Shown in pieces: positions 1 through 11,460 of a DNA stretch of 64,000 nucleotides. The notes under the pieces were generated by a model. The model did not search any database. It was not told where the DNA came from and saw nothing but the letters and a program-made list of their open reading frames with translations. Position 1 is the first letter of the stretch. Every line of letters starts with the position of its first letter. The position numbers and the translations under genes are program-made. Origin of the DNA: Trissonchulus latispiculum (taxonomy: Eukaryota > Nematoda > Enoplea > Enoplida > Ironidae); contig JASAND010008433.1 in the NCBI GenBank assembly GCA_030248195.1, forward strand, positions 1 through 64,000, read 5' to 3'.

Positions 1-383
1 AAAAGCGAGATAGAAAAGCGCCGCAGGCGCGAAAAATTTTCATAATTTTTAATTGTATGCACTAAAAATAGTTCAATTTTTACTTTCTCCCCAAAAATTC
101 CTGGGGGGTCGGACAAAAAGGGGGGGGTCGGAACCCCCAAAACCCCCCCTGGGTGCGCCCATGCCTGCTTTACATAATATGTTACGGTTGGGGCTTGTGG
201 CTATTACCGTGCAAAAATACTTCGGCAGCTGCTTGTTAGCAGTCTAATTGGGTTTTTTGTGAATTTCCGGGCTGACCTTTTTGTGAACATTGCTATATCG
301 TTGTTCTGCTTTTTGTTGTAACAAAGTTGAAGGTACTAAAAACTAAATTAATACTGTAAGTTCAAGGTTGATTCGCCCAATAC
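1..383. repeat. Dispersed repeat, copy A (direct repeat of 2156-2540)
   Basis: This segment recurs almost unchanged, in the same orientation, at 2156-2540. Both copies run from a GCGCCGCAGGCGCG-containing unit through a G/C-tract block to the same point, after which the flanks diverge. The window opens inside this repeat, so its true left border is not visible. The 63-64 codon reading frame in both copies runs through G tracts and differs by indels, so I do not regard it as a gene. Confidence 0.8.
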
Positions 384-1934
384 ATGCCACGCGGTTTTGC
401 CCTGGCGGCTGTCAGGCTTTTTACAAGTTGATAGTAATTTTTTCAATTGCATGGCAGGATTCCAATACATGGTTCGATAGCTTACGTAGAGTTAGGACAT
501 GATACATGCATAATATGAGGTAGCTGCGCAAAGTCCATAGGGAGTACCAGAAAACAATTCAATTTTGGTCCGAAGTTGTCTGAGGGTCGGATTTGGGTGC
601 ATCGACTATTTTGGGCACCCTAGTCGGAGGAATTGGGCCTCGGTAGCCATACTTTACAGGGTTACCGAGGGGGGGCGGGCCCCCTCCCGAAATTGACCTC
701 CCCCGAAAATGCCTTCCCCCCGAAATCCCCCCGCCCCGGAGTTTTTTGGGGGCCCAAATTTTTACCAAAAATATATTTACCATTTTCAAAATATTTCCGG
801 CGTCGCCGGAGATTTTTTCTTAAAAATGACTTTTTAGCTGAAATCCAGGCATTTTTGAGCACTAGCGTAGATACGGGGGGGGGCGGCCGCCCTCCCCGAA
901 ATAATGGCTTTGCCCCCCTGAAAAACTGGGCAAAAGAAAAATTTTACGCCCGCGCGGAGCGCGCGCGTTTAACTTTATTAGAAACATACACAAATTACAC
1001 ATTAATGCTTCAAATTAGCTCAACATTGATGCATTTTCTACACCATTAAAAAAATTTTCGCGCCCCCGGCGCGCATTTTGGCTATTTAGATTATCAAAAT
1101 TATTTTTCATTAAGCATGCTAACAAATGTTTGTATATTATAAGCTGCTTTGCAGTTTTGCTGTTATCTGCGTTATTCCCAACATCATCAGCCTTGACATA
1201 ATTTCTTAATATCAGAATACGCAGTTCTTAGGTAATGGGAGCATCCTAATGGTTTCAGTTTTCGATCAAGACAGTAAACGTAGAAAATGGCAAATAAAAG
1301 TATATACAAAATGTTGTTAGTAAATTGATAAATCATTTATAAAGGATTAAATTTTCAATAGCGTTTAATTGCGAAATCTAAAAATTTTCTCAACTTCTGG
1401 GAGCCCCCCAGACTTTCCATATGGGACTTACGGTATCGCTTTCAGTTGTAACAAATCGAAACATGAACCATAGATTAATTTTGAGTTAATAGGACAACTT
1501 GCAGTATATATAATACACAGTGTGCATGTAATCGTTACGCAAAAATAGAAAATTTCCCCCCCCCCCTTCAAAAGTCCTCGGTCAAAACCGCCCCCCTGAA
1601 AATTTTTTGTACCTACGCTACTGTTTTTGAGTATATACTTTTTGCCTTTCTACTATAAAATACGCCAAAAATACCAATTTTTAGCTATAAAATACGCCAA
1701 AAAATACCAAGGAGGGGGGGGGGGAGGGTGGCGGCGGCAAAATTTTCAACAGAGTTGATTTTGGGTGCAGTAAAAATGACGAGATTTAAGACTAGTCGCC
1801 AGGCGGGGGGAGGAGGCGGGGGAGGCGCCGGCGGCGGGGAGCCCCCCAGAAGTTGAGAAAATTTTTGAAAAATTGAAATAAAAAAGCGCAGGACGCGCCA
1901 AAACGTTGTAACAGTTATTAAATATTAGCGCCGC
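384..1934. other. Non-coding stretch with G/C-tract repeat blocks
   Basis: No gene is visible. It holds a G-rich/C-rich block at about 665-745 followed by the palindrome TCCGGCGTCGCCGGA near 797-811. The same combination recurs at about 52490-52640, so this is a dispersed repeat. Blocks near 1395-1415 and 1835-1860 carry GGGAGCCCCCCAGA-like stems in opposite orientation. The rest is AT-rich and unremarkable. Confidence 0.6.
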
Positions 1935-2200
1935 AGACGAGAAAAATTTTTAAATTCAGTTAGAAAGGCGCCGCAGGCCCGAAAAATTTTGAAAATTCAG
2001 TTAGAAAAGCGCCGCAGGGGAGAAAAATTTTAAAAATCGAGATAGAAAAGCGCCGCAGGGGAGAAAAAGTTTAAAAATCGAGATAGAAAAGCGCCGCAGG
2101 GGAGAAAAAGTTTAAAAATCGAGAAGAAAAGCGCCGCAGGCGAGAAAAATTATAAAAAGCGAGATAGAAAAGCGCCGCAGGCGCGAAAAATTTTCATAAT
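1935..2200. repeat. Tandem array of roughly 37-42-bp units
   Basis: Six to seven tandem units share the core AAAGCGCCGCAGG followed by GAGAAAAA(TTTT) and an AT-rich spacer. The array runs directly into copy B of the 0.38-kb direct repeat. The same unit begins the window, so the array and direct repeat probably form one composite repeat. Confidence 0.8.
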
Positions 2201-2540
2201 TTTTAATTGTATGCACTAAAAATAGTTCAATTTTTACTTTCTCCCCAAAAATTCCTGGGGGGGTCGGACAAAAGGGGGGGTCGGAACCCCCAAACCCCCC
2301 CGGGTGCGCCCATTCCTGCTTTACATAATATGTTACGGTTGGGGCTTGTGGCTATTACCGTGCAAAAATACTTCGACTGCTGCTTGTTAGCAGTCTAATT
2401 GGGTTTTTTTGTGAATTTCCGGGCTGATCTTTTTGTGAACATTGCTATATCGTTGTTCTGCTTTTTGTTGTAACAAAGTTGAAGGTACTAAAAACTAAAT
2501 TAATACTGTAAGTTCAAGGTTGATTCGCCCAATAGGCTTC
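2156..2540. repeat. Dispersed repeat, copy B
   Basis: Second copy of the segment at 1-383, in direct orientation about 2.16 kb downstream, with a few substitutions and changes in G-tract length. No reverse transcriptase or integrase lies between the copies, so tandem or segmental duplication fits better than a pair of LTRs. Confidence 0.8.
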
Positions 2541-3430
2541 ATTTAACTTCCTATATTTTCCTATTTTTATCTTCGAAAATTCCTATTTGTTCCTATTTTT
2601 TGCAAGAAAAAATTCCAATTTTTTCTTATTTTGTCAAAATTGCCCAGTAGGAGGCCAGTATTTTTCAGTTTATTTTGGTCATAGCACAAGACACGTACAT
2701 ACATGACACAAAGACCAAAATGGGATTCGAGCAAGTAATGATAAAACACATCAAACCATAAAGTAATTTGAACATTAGACAGTGGTGGGCCCCCCACTTT
2801 TCGGAGCCCTCCCCCCCACTTTTCGTCAAGCCCCCACCTATTTTTTGGGGGTCGCCCAAAGTGTCAAAGAATTAGGTTTTTGAGGTCAAATTTTCAAACA
2901 TTTTCTCATTTTTTAGCTAATTTATGCACTTATAAGCTCATTTTATGCTTTAAAACAGCGATTTTTTGCTTTTTTACCTTAAAAATGCTAATTTTGCGCT
3001 AAAGATTTCGGTATATTTTACCTTTGGCTCGCCCCCCCCCCCACTTTTCGGAAGCCCCCCACTTCCCCCTCCCTAGGGGGAGCGAAGTCCCCCCACTTTC
3101 AAAACCCTTAAAAAATGCCAGTTATCCGCCTATTCCAAACTTAACTTCAAGAAAATTATTCGATTTTACAGTTAAATTTTCAATTTTTCGGCAGGCTGTG
3201 AATATCTATCATGCAACCAAGCCTCAACCTTCGTTTCAAAAATATTTTCAGAGGAATTTTTGAAAAATATTTTACAATTTTTGAAATTTTTGTCAAAAAT
3301 TTGCTAATTTTTCATTGTTTTGACTGAAATGTACACGGATATCCGGATTTTTTCTCAAATTGGATATCCGGATATAAAAATTATCCAGATATCTGTACCC
3401 ATCACTAATCCGGATATCCATACATATATA
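2541..3430. repeat. Dispersed G/C-tract element remnants
   Basis: A block of about 300 bp (2780-3090) bounded by C tracts and CCCACTTTTCGG motifs matches, in inverted orientation, 20690-20980 and more weakly 18690-18900. Shared internal landmarks are an AT-rich core and the phrase TTTACCTTTGGCTCGCCCC at the end of the unit. TTCCTATTTT-like words lie at 2550-2620, and GGATATCCGGAT words at about 3335-3420. I see no gene. Confidence 0.65.
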
Positions 3431-3436
3431 TATATA

Positions 3437-3625
3437 TCATAGGGGTCGCGGTAGCGACCCCTATAATATGAGTGCTTAAGGTCAAATGACAGTGTAAAAC
3501 AAAGCTGCGCAGGAGCTGCGCAGATTCCTGCGCAGATTATGTGCGCAAAAAATTGTACGTGTCGAGTTTAGTATGTGTGCGAAGTTTCATCCCCGTACCA
3601 CTTTCCGTTAAAAAGTCGCCCCAAA
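3437..3625 (+). repeat. Left terminal inverted repeat with hairpin
   Basis: Begins with the stem-loop at 3441-3462, followed by TATAATATGAG, GCGCAGG/CTGCGCAG repeats and a block around GTCGAGTTTAGTAT. The reverse complement of each appears in the same order at 12235-12425. The terminal section is identical; the inner part is roughly three-quarters similar by eye. Confidence 0.75.
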
Positions 3626-4790
3626 AATCGCTTACGAGAGTGATGTTTTTCCGGTTTCTCTGATTTGATGTCTCATAAGGGGGTTTTGTAGGCGTAATAA
3701 CTAGAGATAGGTAGAAAAAATTTTGCCTATGAAAACCATATATATTCTTGGAGTAGGCAACAAAAATAAGCCGATAGGCTAGTTTTTATGCTTCCCGGGG
3801 GTAGAAAAAATTTTTGGCTGGGGTCCAAAGTCGGTCAAAACGCTAAAATGACCCAAAAGCACGGTTTTTTTGGGCAAAATTGGGGGCATTTGCCCACTCG
3901 GCCAAAAGTTTGCCCACTCAAATTTAAATTTGTCCAGCAGTTTGCCCACTGAAAAATTGGACCACAGAAAAAGAAATGAACATTTCTATTACGGTTTTAT
4001 TGCTAATTTTAAAAAATCTTCAGTTTTTTTTCTGGGGGGCTGCCGCCCCCCAGACCCCCTGCTGGGGTTCCTGTGTCACTACTAAATTGTAATTTGATTA
4101 ACTTTACTTCACTTCATTTATTGTCTATTTCTAAATATGTCTCCTCGAAGTGTTGCAAAATTTGTATTTATAAAAAAAGATAGAATGCATTTATAGAAAA
4201 ATGCAACTGCAGAATATCGAAACTATGACTCAAAACATGTGCAAAAATATCAAAATTTAAAAAATTCGTTTCAGCTTCTTCAGAAAAATTCAGCTTCTGG
4301 GGGGCTGCGCCCCCCAGACCCCCTGCTGTTGTTTTAATGTTTTAATATATATAAGAGCGCTGTATTGTACAAAAAACTAAGATAGATTAAGGCTCAACTA
4401 AAGAAAACGACAGGAAATTCGATGGTGTGGAATAAAACACGTTATTAATTAAAGCAAAGTTAAAATTAAGGTTAGAAATCGCTTAGCAAAATTTTGTAAT
4501 TTTGCCCACCGATCTCTAAATTTGCCCACTCAATCCTAAGTTTGCCCACTAAAATGCCCACTGGCCGTTTTGAAAAAAAACCCTGCCCAAACGTATTGCG
4601 CTATATATGGGGCTAAACTAATTATTTGGCGTAATACTAGACATGTTGGGGTTGTAAAATCTTGAATTCGTTTTCCGATAAGTTGCACCATTTTTGGGTA
4701 TATACTGGCCCGCCAAAGTTGGTGAATTTTGGGTCCGACTTTGAACTTAGTTTTTTCGCTTATTTTTCAAGATAGACTTCTCAAATCTTG
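3626..4790. other. Non-coding stretch with GGGGGGC hairpins and TTTGCCCACT words
   Basis: No gene is visible. TTTGCCCACT-type words occur repeatedly at about 3890-3955 and 4500-4560. Two copies of a strong stem, CTGGGGGGC..GCCCCCCAG, followed by ACCCCCTGCTG, lie at about 4034-4062 and 4298-4330. These look like nested small repeats interrupting the left side of the large inverted repeat. Confidence 0.55.
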
Positions 4791-5390
4791 CATATAAAGG
4801 TTTTCGGGGGCGGAGAATCCATTCCCGCCATCAGTTTTGCTGCCCGATTCACCCAAGTTGCTGGGCTGGTTCCACTTGACCGTCTGAGGGGTCAGGTCGG
4901 AGACCGATTCCTGGAGGTCCATAGTAGGCTTTACTTGGCCTCTCAAAACTTTGTCTATAGGGGTTTTCTAGTGCGCCCAGCTCATTCCCGGTGTCCGTTT
5001 TGCCGTCCGACCTACCCATATTGCTGGGCTGGTTCCATTTTGCCGTCTGGAGGGTCCGCTCAGTATATACCGACTTCCGGGAACATCATATAGGACTGTA
5101 CTTAGCCTTTCAAAACTTTGTCCATAGGGGTTTTCTGGTGCGCCCAGCTCATTCCCGGTGTCCGTTTTGCCGTCCGACCCACCAATCTTGCTGGGCTGGT
5201 TCCACTTTGCCGTCTGGACGGTCCGGTCAGTACCGACTTCCGGGAACATCATATAGGACTGTACTTAGCCTCTCAAAACTTTGTCCATAGGGGTTTTCTG
5301 GTGCGCTCAGCTCATTCCCGGTGTCCGTTTTGCCGTCCGACACACCCATTTCGCTGAGCTGGTTCCACTTTGCCGTTTGAAGGGTCAAAC
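4790..5390 (-). repeat. Tandem array, about 165-bp period (left, inverted copy)
   Basis: Three to four units share GGTTTTCTGGTGCGCCCAGC and TGCCGTCYGACC words, with phase points at 4951, 5118 and 5281. The reverse complement is found as an array at about 11460-11890, next to the inverted 148-bp repeat family, so this is one arm of a large inverted repeat. Reading frames here follow the repeat and are not genes. Confidence 0.8.
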
Positions 5391-5545
5391 GGGTAGGGGG
5401 GTCAAGTGGTCGAAAATAAAATTTTTCAAAGTGGTCAAATTTGGTATCAAATGACAGCTGACAAATCAAGTGGGCTGAGCTTTCGTCATAGAAGCGCATG
5501 CTCATAGTGGCTGTAGAGTGGTGTAGTGGGGTGGGGTTGCGACTT
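5390..5545 (-). repeat. Single inverted unit of the 148-bp repeat family
   Basis: Reverse complement of one unit of the 10690-11460 array, including the words TTTGGTATCAAATGA and ATGCTCATAGTGGCTGTAGA. It is joined to the 165-bp array in the same relative order as on the right side of the complex. Confidence 0.75.
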
Positions 5546-5557
5546 ATATATATATAT

Positions 5558-5916
5558 ACAAGTAGGAAAAATGCTCCTTGCAGTCGCATGAAAAATACAA
5601 TATGAGCCAGAAGGACAGCATTCAATTCGGGAAAAGACAAGATTTAAAATGTATAATATGAGCCAGCATTTACTTATGTAAAGGACAAGATTTAAAAGTT
5701 TAATATGAGCAGCTCCCTTTCTCGGGCTCATATTGACGCCTTGGGAACGATGTTGTGTACGCAACTTAATCGATGCCAACGTACAAAATTAGAGTAAGTG
5801 TAAAAAATAGACATTGCTCAGAGCCGCCTCCCCCCCCCCCAGGAGCCTGCACAGACTAACTTAACATGCTACTTAGACTATTGATAATATCACACTATTT
5901 ACGTATATAATTACGT

Positions 5917-5980
<64 letters not shown>

Positions 5981-6388
5981 CGTAACCATAATCTGGGGTA
6001 ATCTGGGGTACACAACGCACTTTTCAGCAAGTCCTTTTTGTCATTGCAGCCAGCATATACCATTAGCTAGCTGTCATACCATTAGCTTCTGTCACAGATC
6101 TGGTGTATTCAATAAAGTATATGTCTGACTGAATGCTCTATCAGAATCATATGAGCAAAACACGACGAAGATAGAGGGAAACCACTCCCTGCGGGCCGTC
6201 CGTGCGGCGTCAATATGAGCCCGAGAAAGGGAGCTGCTCATATTAAACTTTTAAATCTTGTCCTTTACATAAGTAAATGCTGGCTCATATTATACATTTT
6301 AAATCTTGTCTTTTCCCGAATTGAATGCTGTCCTTCTGGCTCATATTGTATTTTTCATGCGACTGCAAGGAGCATTTTTCCTACTTGT
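5558..6388. repeat. Inverted-repeat element, two 183-bp arms
   Basis: Arms at 5558-5740 and 6206-6388 appear to be perfect or nearly perfect reverse complements, separated by 465 bp. Each arm has three or four AATATGAG/CTCATATT words. The spacer has a long TA microsatellite and no gene. Matching short reading frames in the two arms are simply the two strands of the same sequence. Confidence 0.85.
5920..5977. repeat. (TA)n microsatellite
   Basis: Nearly uninterrupted TA dinucleotides in the centre of the 5558-6388 inverted-repeat element. It could fold with itself and help the flanking arms pair. Confidence 0.95.
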
Positions 6389-6529
6389 CCTATTTTATTT
6401 TTGGGAATGAGGGAATGTGTAATGTGTTAATATGGTTTATTGACCATAACATTAACGCATACTGTTAAACTAAATGCTACCCCAGCAACTTGAACCAGGA
6501 ACTGGTTCACGGTTGAACCAGTTGAACCA

Positions 6530-8690
6530 GATGAGATACGGCGTCGACAATATGCTCATCGTGTTCAGCGACCCCGATTTACTATATAAGGGCAAGCTTT
6601 CAGGCAGTTCCAATTTGTCTATTTCAAGTTACAGAGCGTGCTGCGGCTGCAGCGCAGCACGATAGCAGCACCGCACAGCGACGAGGATACTCTCACCGTG
6701 TTCAGCGACCCCGATTTACTATATAAGGGCAAGCTTTCAGGCAGTTTCAACTTGTCTATTTCAAGTTACAGAGCGTGCTGCGGCTGCAGCGCCGCAACGC
6801 AGCACGATAGCAGCACCGCACAGTGACGAGGATACTCTCATCGTGTTCAGCGACCCCAATTTACTATATAAGGGCAAGCTTTCAGGCAGTTTCAACTTGT
6901 CCATTTCAAGTTACAGGGCGTGCTGTACGGTGCTGCACCTGCAGCGCCGCAGCGCAGCACGATAGCAGCACCGCACAGCGACGAGGATACTCTCTTCGTG
7001 TTCAGCGACCCCGATTTACTATATAAGGGCAAGCTTTCGGGCAGTTTCAACTTGTCCATTTCAAGTTACAGGGCGTGCTGTACAGTGCTGCACCTGCAGC
7101 GCCGCAGCGCAGCACCGCACAGCGACGAGGATACTCTCATCGTGTTCAGCGACCCCGATTTACTATATAAGGGCAAGCTTTCAGGCAGTTTCAACTTGTC
7201 TATTTCAAGTTACAGAGCGTGCTGCGGCTGCAGCGCCGCAACGCAGCACGATAGCAGCACCGGACAGCGACGAGGATACTCTCATCGTGTTCAGCGACCC
7301 CGACTTACTATATAAGGGCAAGCTTTCAGGCAGTTTCAACTTGTCCATTTCAAGTTACGGGGCGTGCTGCACGGTGCTGCACCTGCAGCGCAGCAGCGCA
7401 GCACGATAGCAGCACCGCACAACGATGATGATACTCTCATCGTGTTCAGCGACCCCGATTTACTATATAAGGGCAAGCTTTCAGGCAGTTTCAATTTGTC
7501 CATTTCAAGTTACAGAGCGTGCTGCGGCTGCAGCGCCGCAGCGCAGCACGATAGCAGCACCGCACAGCGACGAGGATACTCTCATCGTGTTCAGCGACCC
7601 CGATTTACTATATAAGGGCAAGCTTTCAGGCAGTTTCAACTTGTCCATTTCAAGTTACGGGGCGTGCTGCACCTGCAGCGCAGCAGCGCAGCACGATAGC
7701 AGCACCGCACAACGATGATGATACTCTCATCGTGTTCAGCGACCCCGATTTACTATATAAGGGCAAGCTTTCAGGCAGTTTCAATTTGTCCATTTCAAGT
7801 TACAGAGCGTGCTGCGGCTGCAGCGCCGCAGCGCAGCACGATAGCAGCACCGCACAGCGACGAGGATACTCTCATCGTGTTCAGCGACCCCGATTTACTA
7901 TATAAGGGCAAGCTTTCAGGCAGTTTCAACTTGTCTATTTCAAGTTACAGAGCGTGCTGCACGGTGCTGCGGCTGCAGCGCCGCAGCGCGGCATGATAGC
8001 AGCACCGCACAGCGACGAGGATACTCTCATCGTGTTCAGCGACCCCGATTTACTATATAAGGGCAAGCTTTCAGGCAGTTTCAACTTGTCCATTTCAAGT
8101 TACAGGGCGTGCTGCACCTGCAGCGCCGCAGCGCAGCACGATAGCAGCACCGCACAGCGACGAGGATACTCTCATCGTGTTCAGCGACCCCGATTTACTA
8201 TATAAGGGCAAGCTTTCAGGCAGTTTCAACTTGTCTATTTCAAGTTACAGAGCGTGCTGCACGGTGCTGCGGCTGCAGCGCAGCACGATAGCAGCACCGC
8301 ACAGCGACGAGGATACTCTCATCGTGTTCAGCGACCCCGATTTACTATATAAGGGCAAGCTTTCAGGCAGTTTCAACTTGTCCATTTCAAGTTACAGAGC
8401 GTGCTGCACGGTGCTGCACCTGCAGCGTCGCTGCGGCCGCCGCATCGCAGTGCAGCGCAATAGCGGCACCACACGGAGAAGCAAACATGCCTATCGTGTT
8501 CAGCGACCCCGATTTACTATATGTGGGCACCACCAAATGGCCGAAAATAGCCGTTTTTAGCGAATTTTCCCAACTTTGACCCTGGGCGAGGAACCACAGG
8601 CGCCATGCAGCCCGAGGGTCACATCCGTCGGTTTCGGCGATATGCTCATCGTATTCAGCGACCCCGATTTACTATATAAGCGCACCACCA
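6530..8690 (+). repeat. Tandem array of 145/155-bp units, nearly all with TATATAAG
   Basis: About 15 units, each carrying CCCGATTTACTATATAAGGG or a close variant. TATATAAG begins at 6593, 6720, 6865, 7020, 7164, 7309, 7464, 7609, 7754, 7899, 8054, 8199, 8346 and 8673; a mutated copy (TATATGTG) lies near 8519. Spacing is mostly 145 or 155 bp, the longer class carrying one extra 10-bp ACGGTGCTGC-type block. Units also hold TTCAAGTTACAG and GC-rich CTGCAGCG stretches. The last two units switch to a different flank (GCACCACCAAATGGCCG). The unit length is not divisible by three, so the open frames crossing it are by-products. Each TATATAAG resembles a TATA box; function is unproven. Confidence 0.9.
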
Positions 8691-8882
8691 AATGGCCGAA
8701 AAACGCCATTTTAGACGACTTTTTGACAATTTTCTATGTTGGGACCCTCGAAAATTCTCTAAGTCCGAATGTTCGTGAGCCCATGTTTGACAGTCTGTAG
8801 AAACCACTAGAAGCCGAATTAGGCCAAAATAATCAATAGTGAACAGGTTCATGGTTTCGTTAACAAGATAATAATAGGTAAA

Positions 8883-9844
8883 GGTTACCACCATACCTGG
8901 GCAGACTTTTTCTCGGACGGGGGGTGGAAATCCGGTGCGTTTTCCTCGAAATAGGTACTGTATGTTTTGGTGCGTAATTTGAGACCACAAGCTTTCATTT
9001 GAAGAGAAACATAACACTCTGGATAGTCGATTGTCTAGTTACGGTACGCTGTTTCCATTTAGTTATTGAACGTAAAGCTAGGGACACCAAACATTAAACT
9101 CACGAAAGTAACCACGGGGTGTCTGGGGGACGGTGCCCCCCAGAAGTTGAAGAATTTTTGCAGTTGAGACTCCTCCAAGGAATTAATTTAGAGCATTTCC
9201 ACGATCAATTAATGAGCACTTTAACAAACATTTTCTAAATTATTCCTATGCATTTTGTTGTGTAAATTCAGTTTTCACTGTGCAAACTAAATTTGTTGTG
9301 TAAGTAGTCAGTGTTTGATACAAAAACTCGAAAGTCCAAATCCGGTGCGTGGGTAAGCCAAATTCGGTGCGTCAGAGGACGAATCCGCGGCGTAGGTAAG
9401 CCAAATTCGGTGCGTCAGAGGCCGAATCCGGTGCGTCGGTAGGCCAAATTCGGTGCGTCAGATGACGAATCCGGTGCGTCGGTAGGCCAAATTCGGTGCG
9501 TCAGACGACAAATCCGGTGCTTAGGTAGGCCAAATTCGGTGCGTCAGAGGCCGAATCCGATACGTCGATAAGCTAAATTAGGTGCGTGCTTGCATGCTAA
9601 CAAATTCGGTGTGTTGACAAGTCAAAACTGTGTGGAGATGGAGAATCTAATTTGTGGAAACAGATTCGTAAATAAGTCAAATTTGTCTCCGAGTCCAAAT
9701 CTTCAAAATCTAGTGTAGGTATCAGTTTGGTGCGTCAATTCTTCCAAGAAATCATATAGGTATCATTTCGGTGCGTATGTGAGACCTGGGGTGGCCACCC
9801 CCCGTCCACCCCCCCCCCATTGCCCAGGTGTGGTTACCACCATA
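8883..9844. mobile_element. Candidate TIR element with 13-bp flanking direct repeats
   Basis: GGTTACCACCATA occurs directly at 8883-8895 and 9832-9844. The segment between starts CCTGGGCA and ends with TGCCCAGG a few bases before the right copy, a short inverted pair. C/G-rich blocks follow inward on both sides. A 13-bp duplication is long for a DNA transposon, so the assignment is tentative. The interior contains the 9330-9620 array. Confidence 0.45.
9330..9620 (+). repeat. Tandem array of about 44-bp dimers (CGGTGCGT words)
   Basis: Alternating half-units AAATTCGGTGCGTCAGA and GAATCCGGTGCGTCGGTAGG form a dimer of about 42-44 bp, about six times over, decaying to the right. Isolated TCGGTGCGT-like words also occur at about 8930 and 9770, next to the candidate element ends. 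Confidence 0.85.
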
Positions 9845-10690
9845 AGGCATGTGAAAATTCAGTGTGCTAGAATAAGTAGCACGAGCGTAAAGGAGAAACA
9901 CAAGAGAATAAAAAAAAACCCCACTTAGAAAGTAGGTCTGAAAAATGAAAATTTTCAAAGTTCATTTTTTCCGGGCAAGTTTGGTATCATTCGAAAGCTC
10001 TTGGCCTGGGGATTTCAAAAATGTAAATATTAGCTCTTAATTCCTTACCGTTAATTAGTTACGCCTAATTAAGCATTTTGAAAACACGCAATGTACCATT
10101 TTGGCTCATATTATGGGGCGCTCTCCGAGCTGCCCCATGATATCCGTCCGTCGGCGCATTGTTGACTAACTAAGTTTCCTAAGGAGAAAAGTTGACAATG
10201 TTGACCATGGTTGGGATATCCATGTGACGTCAATAACGCTACTTATTCATCTTAACTCCTGGGTAGAAATATATCCGTTAGAATTCCGCAATGGATGCAT
10301 GCATTACTGTTTTTTTACGGCATGCCAATATGAGTCTATTTGGCATGCACTCATATTGGTGCGTGTACAAACTTGTCTTCTGATCTTTCCAACCTCACCT
10401 CACCTCACCTCACTCATATTAGCATTTTACATGCTTGTCTTATTCTTAATTTACAACCGACAATATTTAGCATTTTACATGTTCCATGTTGACTCATATT
10501 CCTTACTTTGCTCTTTAGGAGCATTTTTATTTCTTGTTTATCCACTTTTTACATGTCGTTGACATAAAAGCGTTAAAGAATCATTAAGCATTATATATGC
10601 ATTAAATACTCTAACTCACGTGTGTGGTTCTATGGCAAATTGGCTCAGTTCCACCCTGACATCCCTCACACCAGACCACTCCACAGCAAG
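9845..10690. repeat. Repeat-end remnant with degenerate hairpin and CTCATATT words
   Basis: CTCATATTATGGGG at about 10105 followed by a degenerate hairpin and CCCCATGATAT resembles the terminal hairpin of the 9-kb complex (CTCATATTATAGGGG...CCCCTATGATAT). CTCATATT/AATATGAG words follow near 10328, 10350, 10412 and 10491, resembling the arms at 5558-6388. TTTGGTATCATTCGAAAGC near 9979 is a diverged form of the dispersed GATACCAAA motif. The 112-codon frame here is low-complexity and not supported as a gene. Confidence 0.5.
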
Positions 10691-11460
10691 TTAGGGTAAG
10701 TGGTTCTATGATAGAAGCTTAGTTTTCCTCCCACCCCTACCCCACCACAGCACTCTACAGCCACTGTGAGCATGCAGTTTTATGAGAAAAGTTGCTCAGC
10801 TCACATGAGGCTTTCATTTGGTACCAAATTTGTGACCACTTTTGAAAATTTTCATTTTCGACCCAAAATCGCCTAAGACCCCACCTCTACCCCAGCACAG
10901 CATTCTACAGCCACTTTGAGCATGCACTTTTATGACAAAAGTTGCTCAGCTCGCTTAGGGCTTTCATTTGATACCAAATTTGACCACTTTTGAAAAATTT
11001 TAGTTTTGACCCAAAATCGCCTAAGTCCTCACCCCACCCCACCACAGCCCTCTACAGCCACTTTGAGCATGCAGTTCTATGACAAAAGTTGCTCAGCTCG
11101 CTTAGGGCTTTCATTTGGTACCAAATTTGACCACTTTTGAAAAATTTTAGTTTTGACCGAAAATCGCCTAAGTCCCCTCCCCACCCCGCCACAGCACTCT
11201 ATAGCCACTTTGAGCATGCAGTTCTATGACAAAAGTTGCTCAGCTCGCTTAGGGCTTTCATTTGGTACCAAATTTGAGCACTTTTGAAAAAATTTCATTT
11301 TTGAATCAAAATCGCCGACGTCCCCACCCCACCCCACCACAGCACTCTACAGCCACTTTGAGCATGCAGTTCTATGACAAAAGTTGCTCAGCTCGCTTAG
11401 GGCTTTCATTTGATACCAAATTTGACCACTTTTGGAAAATTTCATTTTTGACCCCATGAC
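10690..11460 (+). repeat. Tandem array, five units of about 148 bp
   Basis: GTTGCTCAGC starts at 10791, 10941, 11088, 11235 and 11383, giving spacings of 147-150 bp. Each unit contains GGGCTTTCATTTGRTACCAA, a CCACTTTTGAAAA segment, an ACCCCACCCCACCACAGC tract and CTACAGCCACTTTGAGCATG. One inverted unit lies at 5390-5545. Confidence 0.9.

Noticed and set aside
1..2540. Pair of LTRs
   Set aside because: The direct repeats lack TG..CA ends, primer site and any retroelement protein between them.
6474..8560. A series of overlapping 60-130 codon frames repeating the same peptide
   Set aside because: They follow the 145/155-bp tandem unit, change frame with unit length and occur only in the array; no start context or splice signals.
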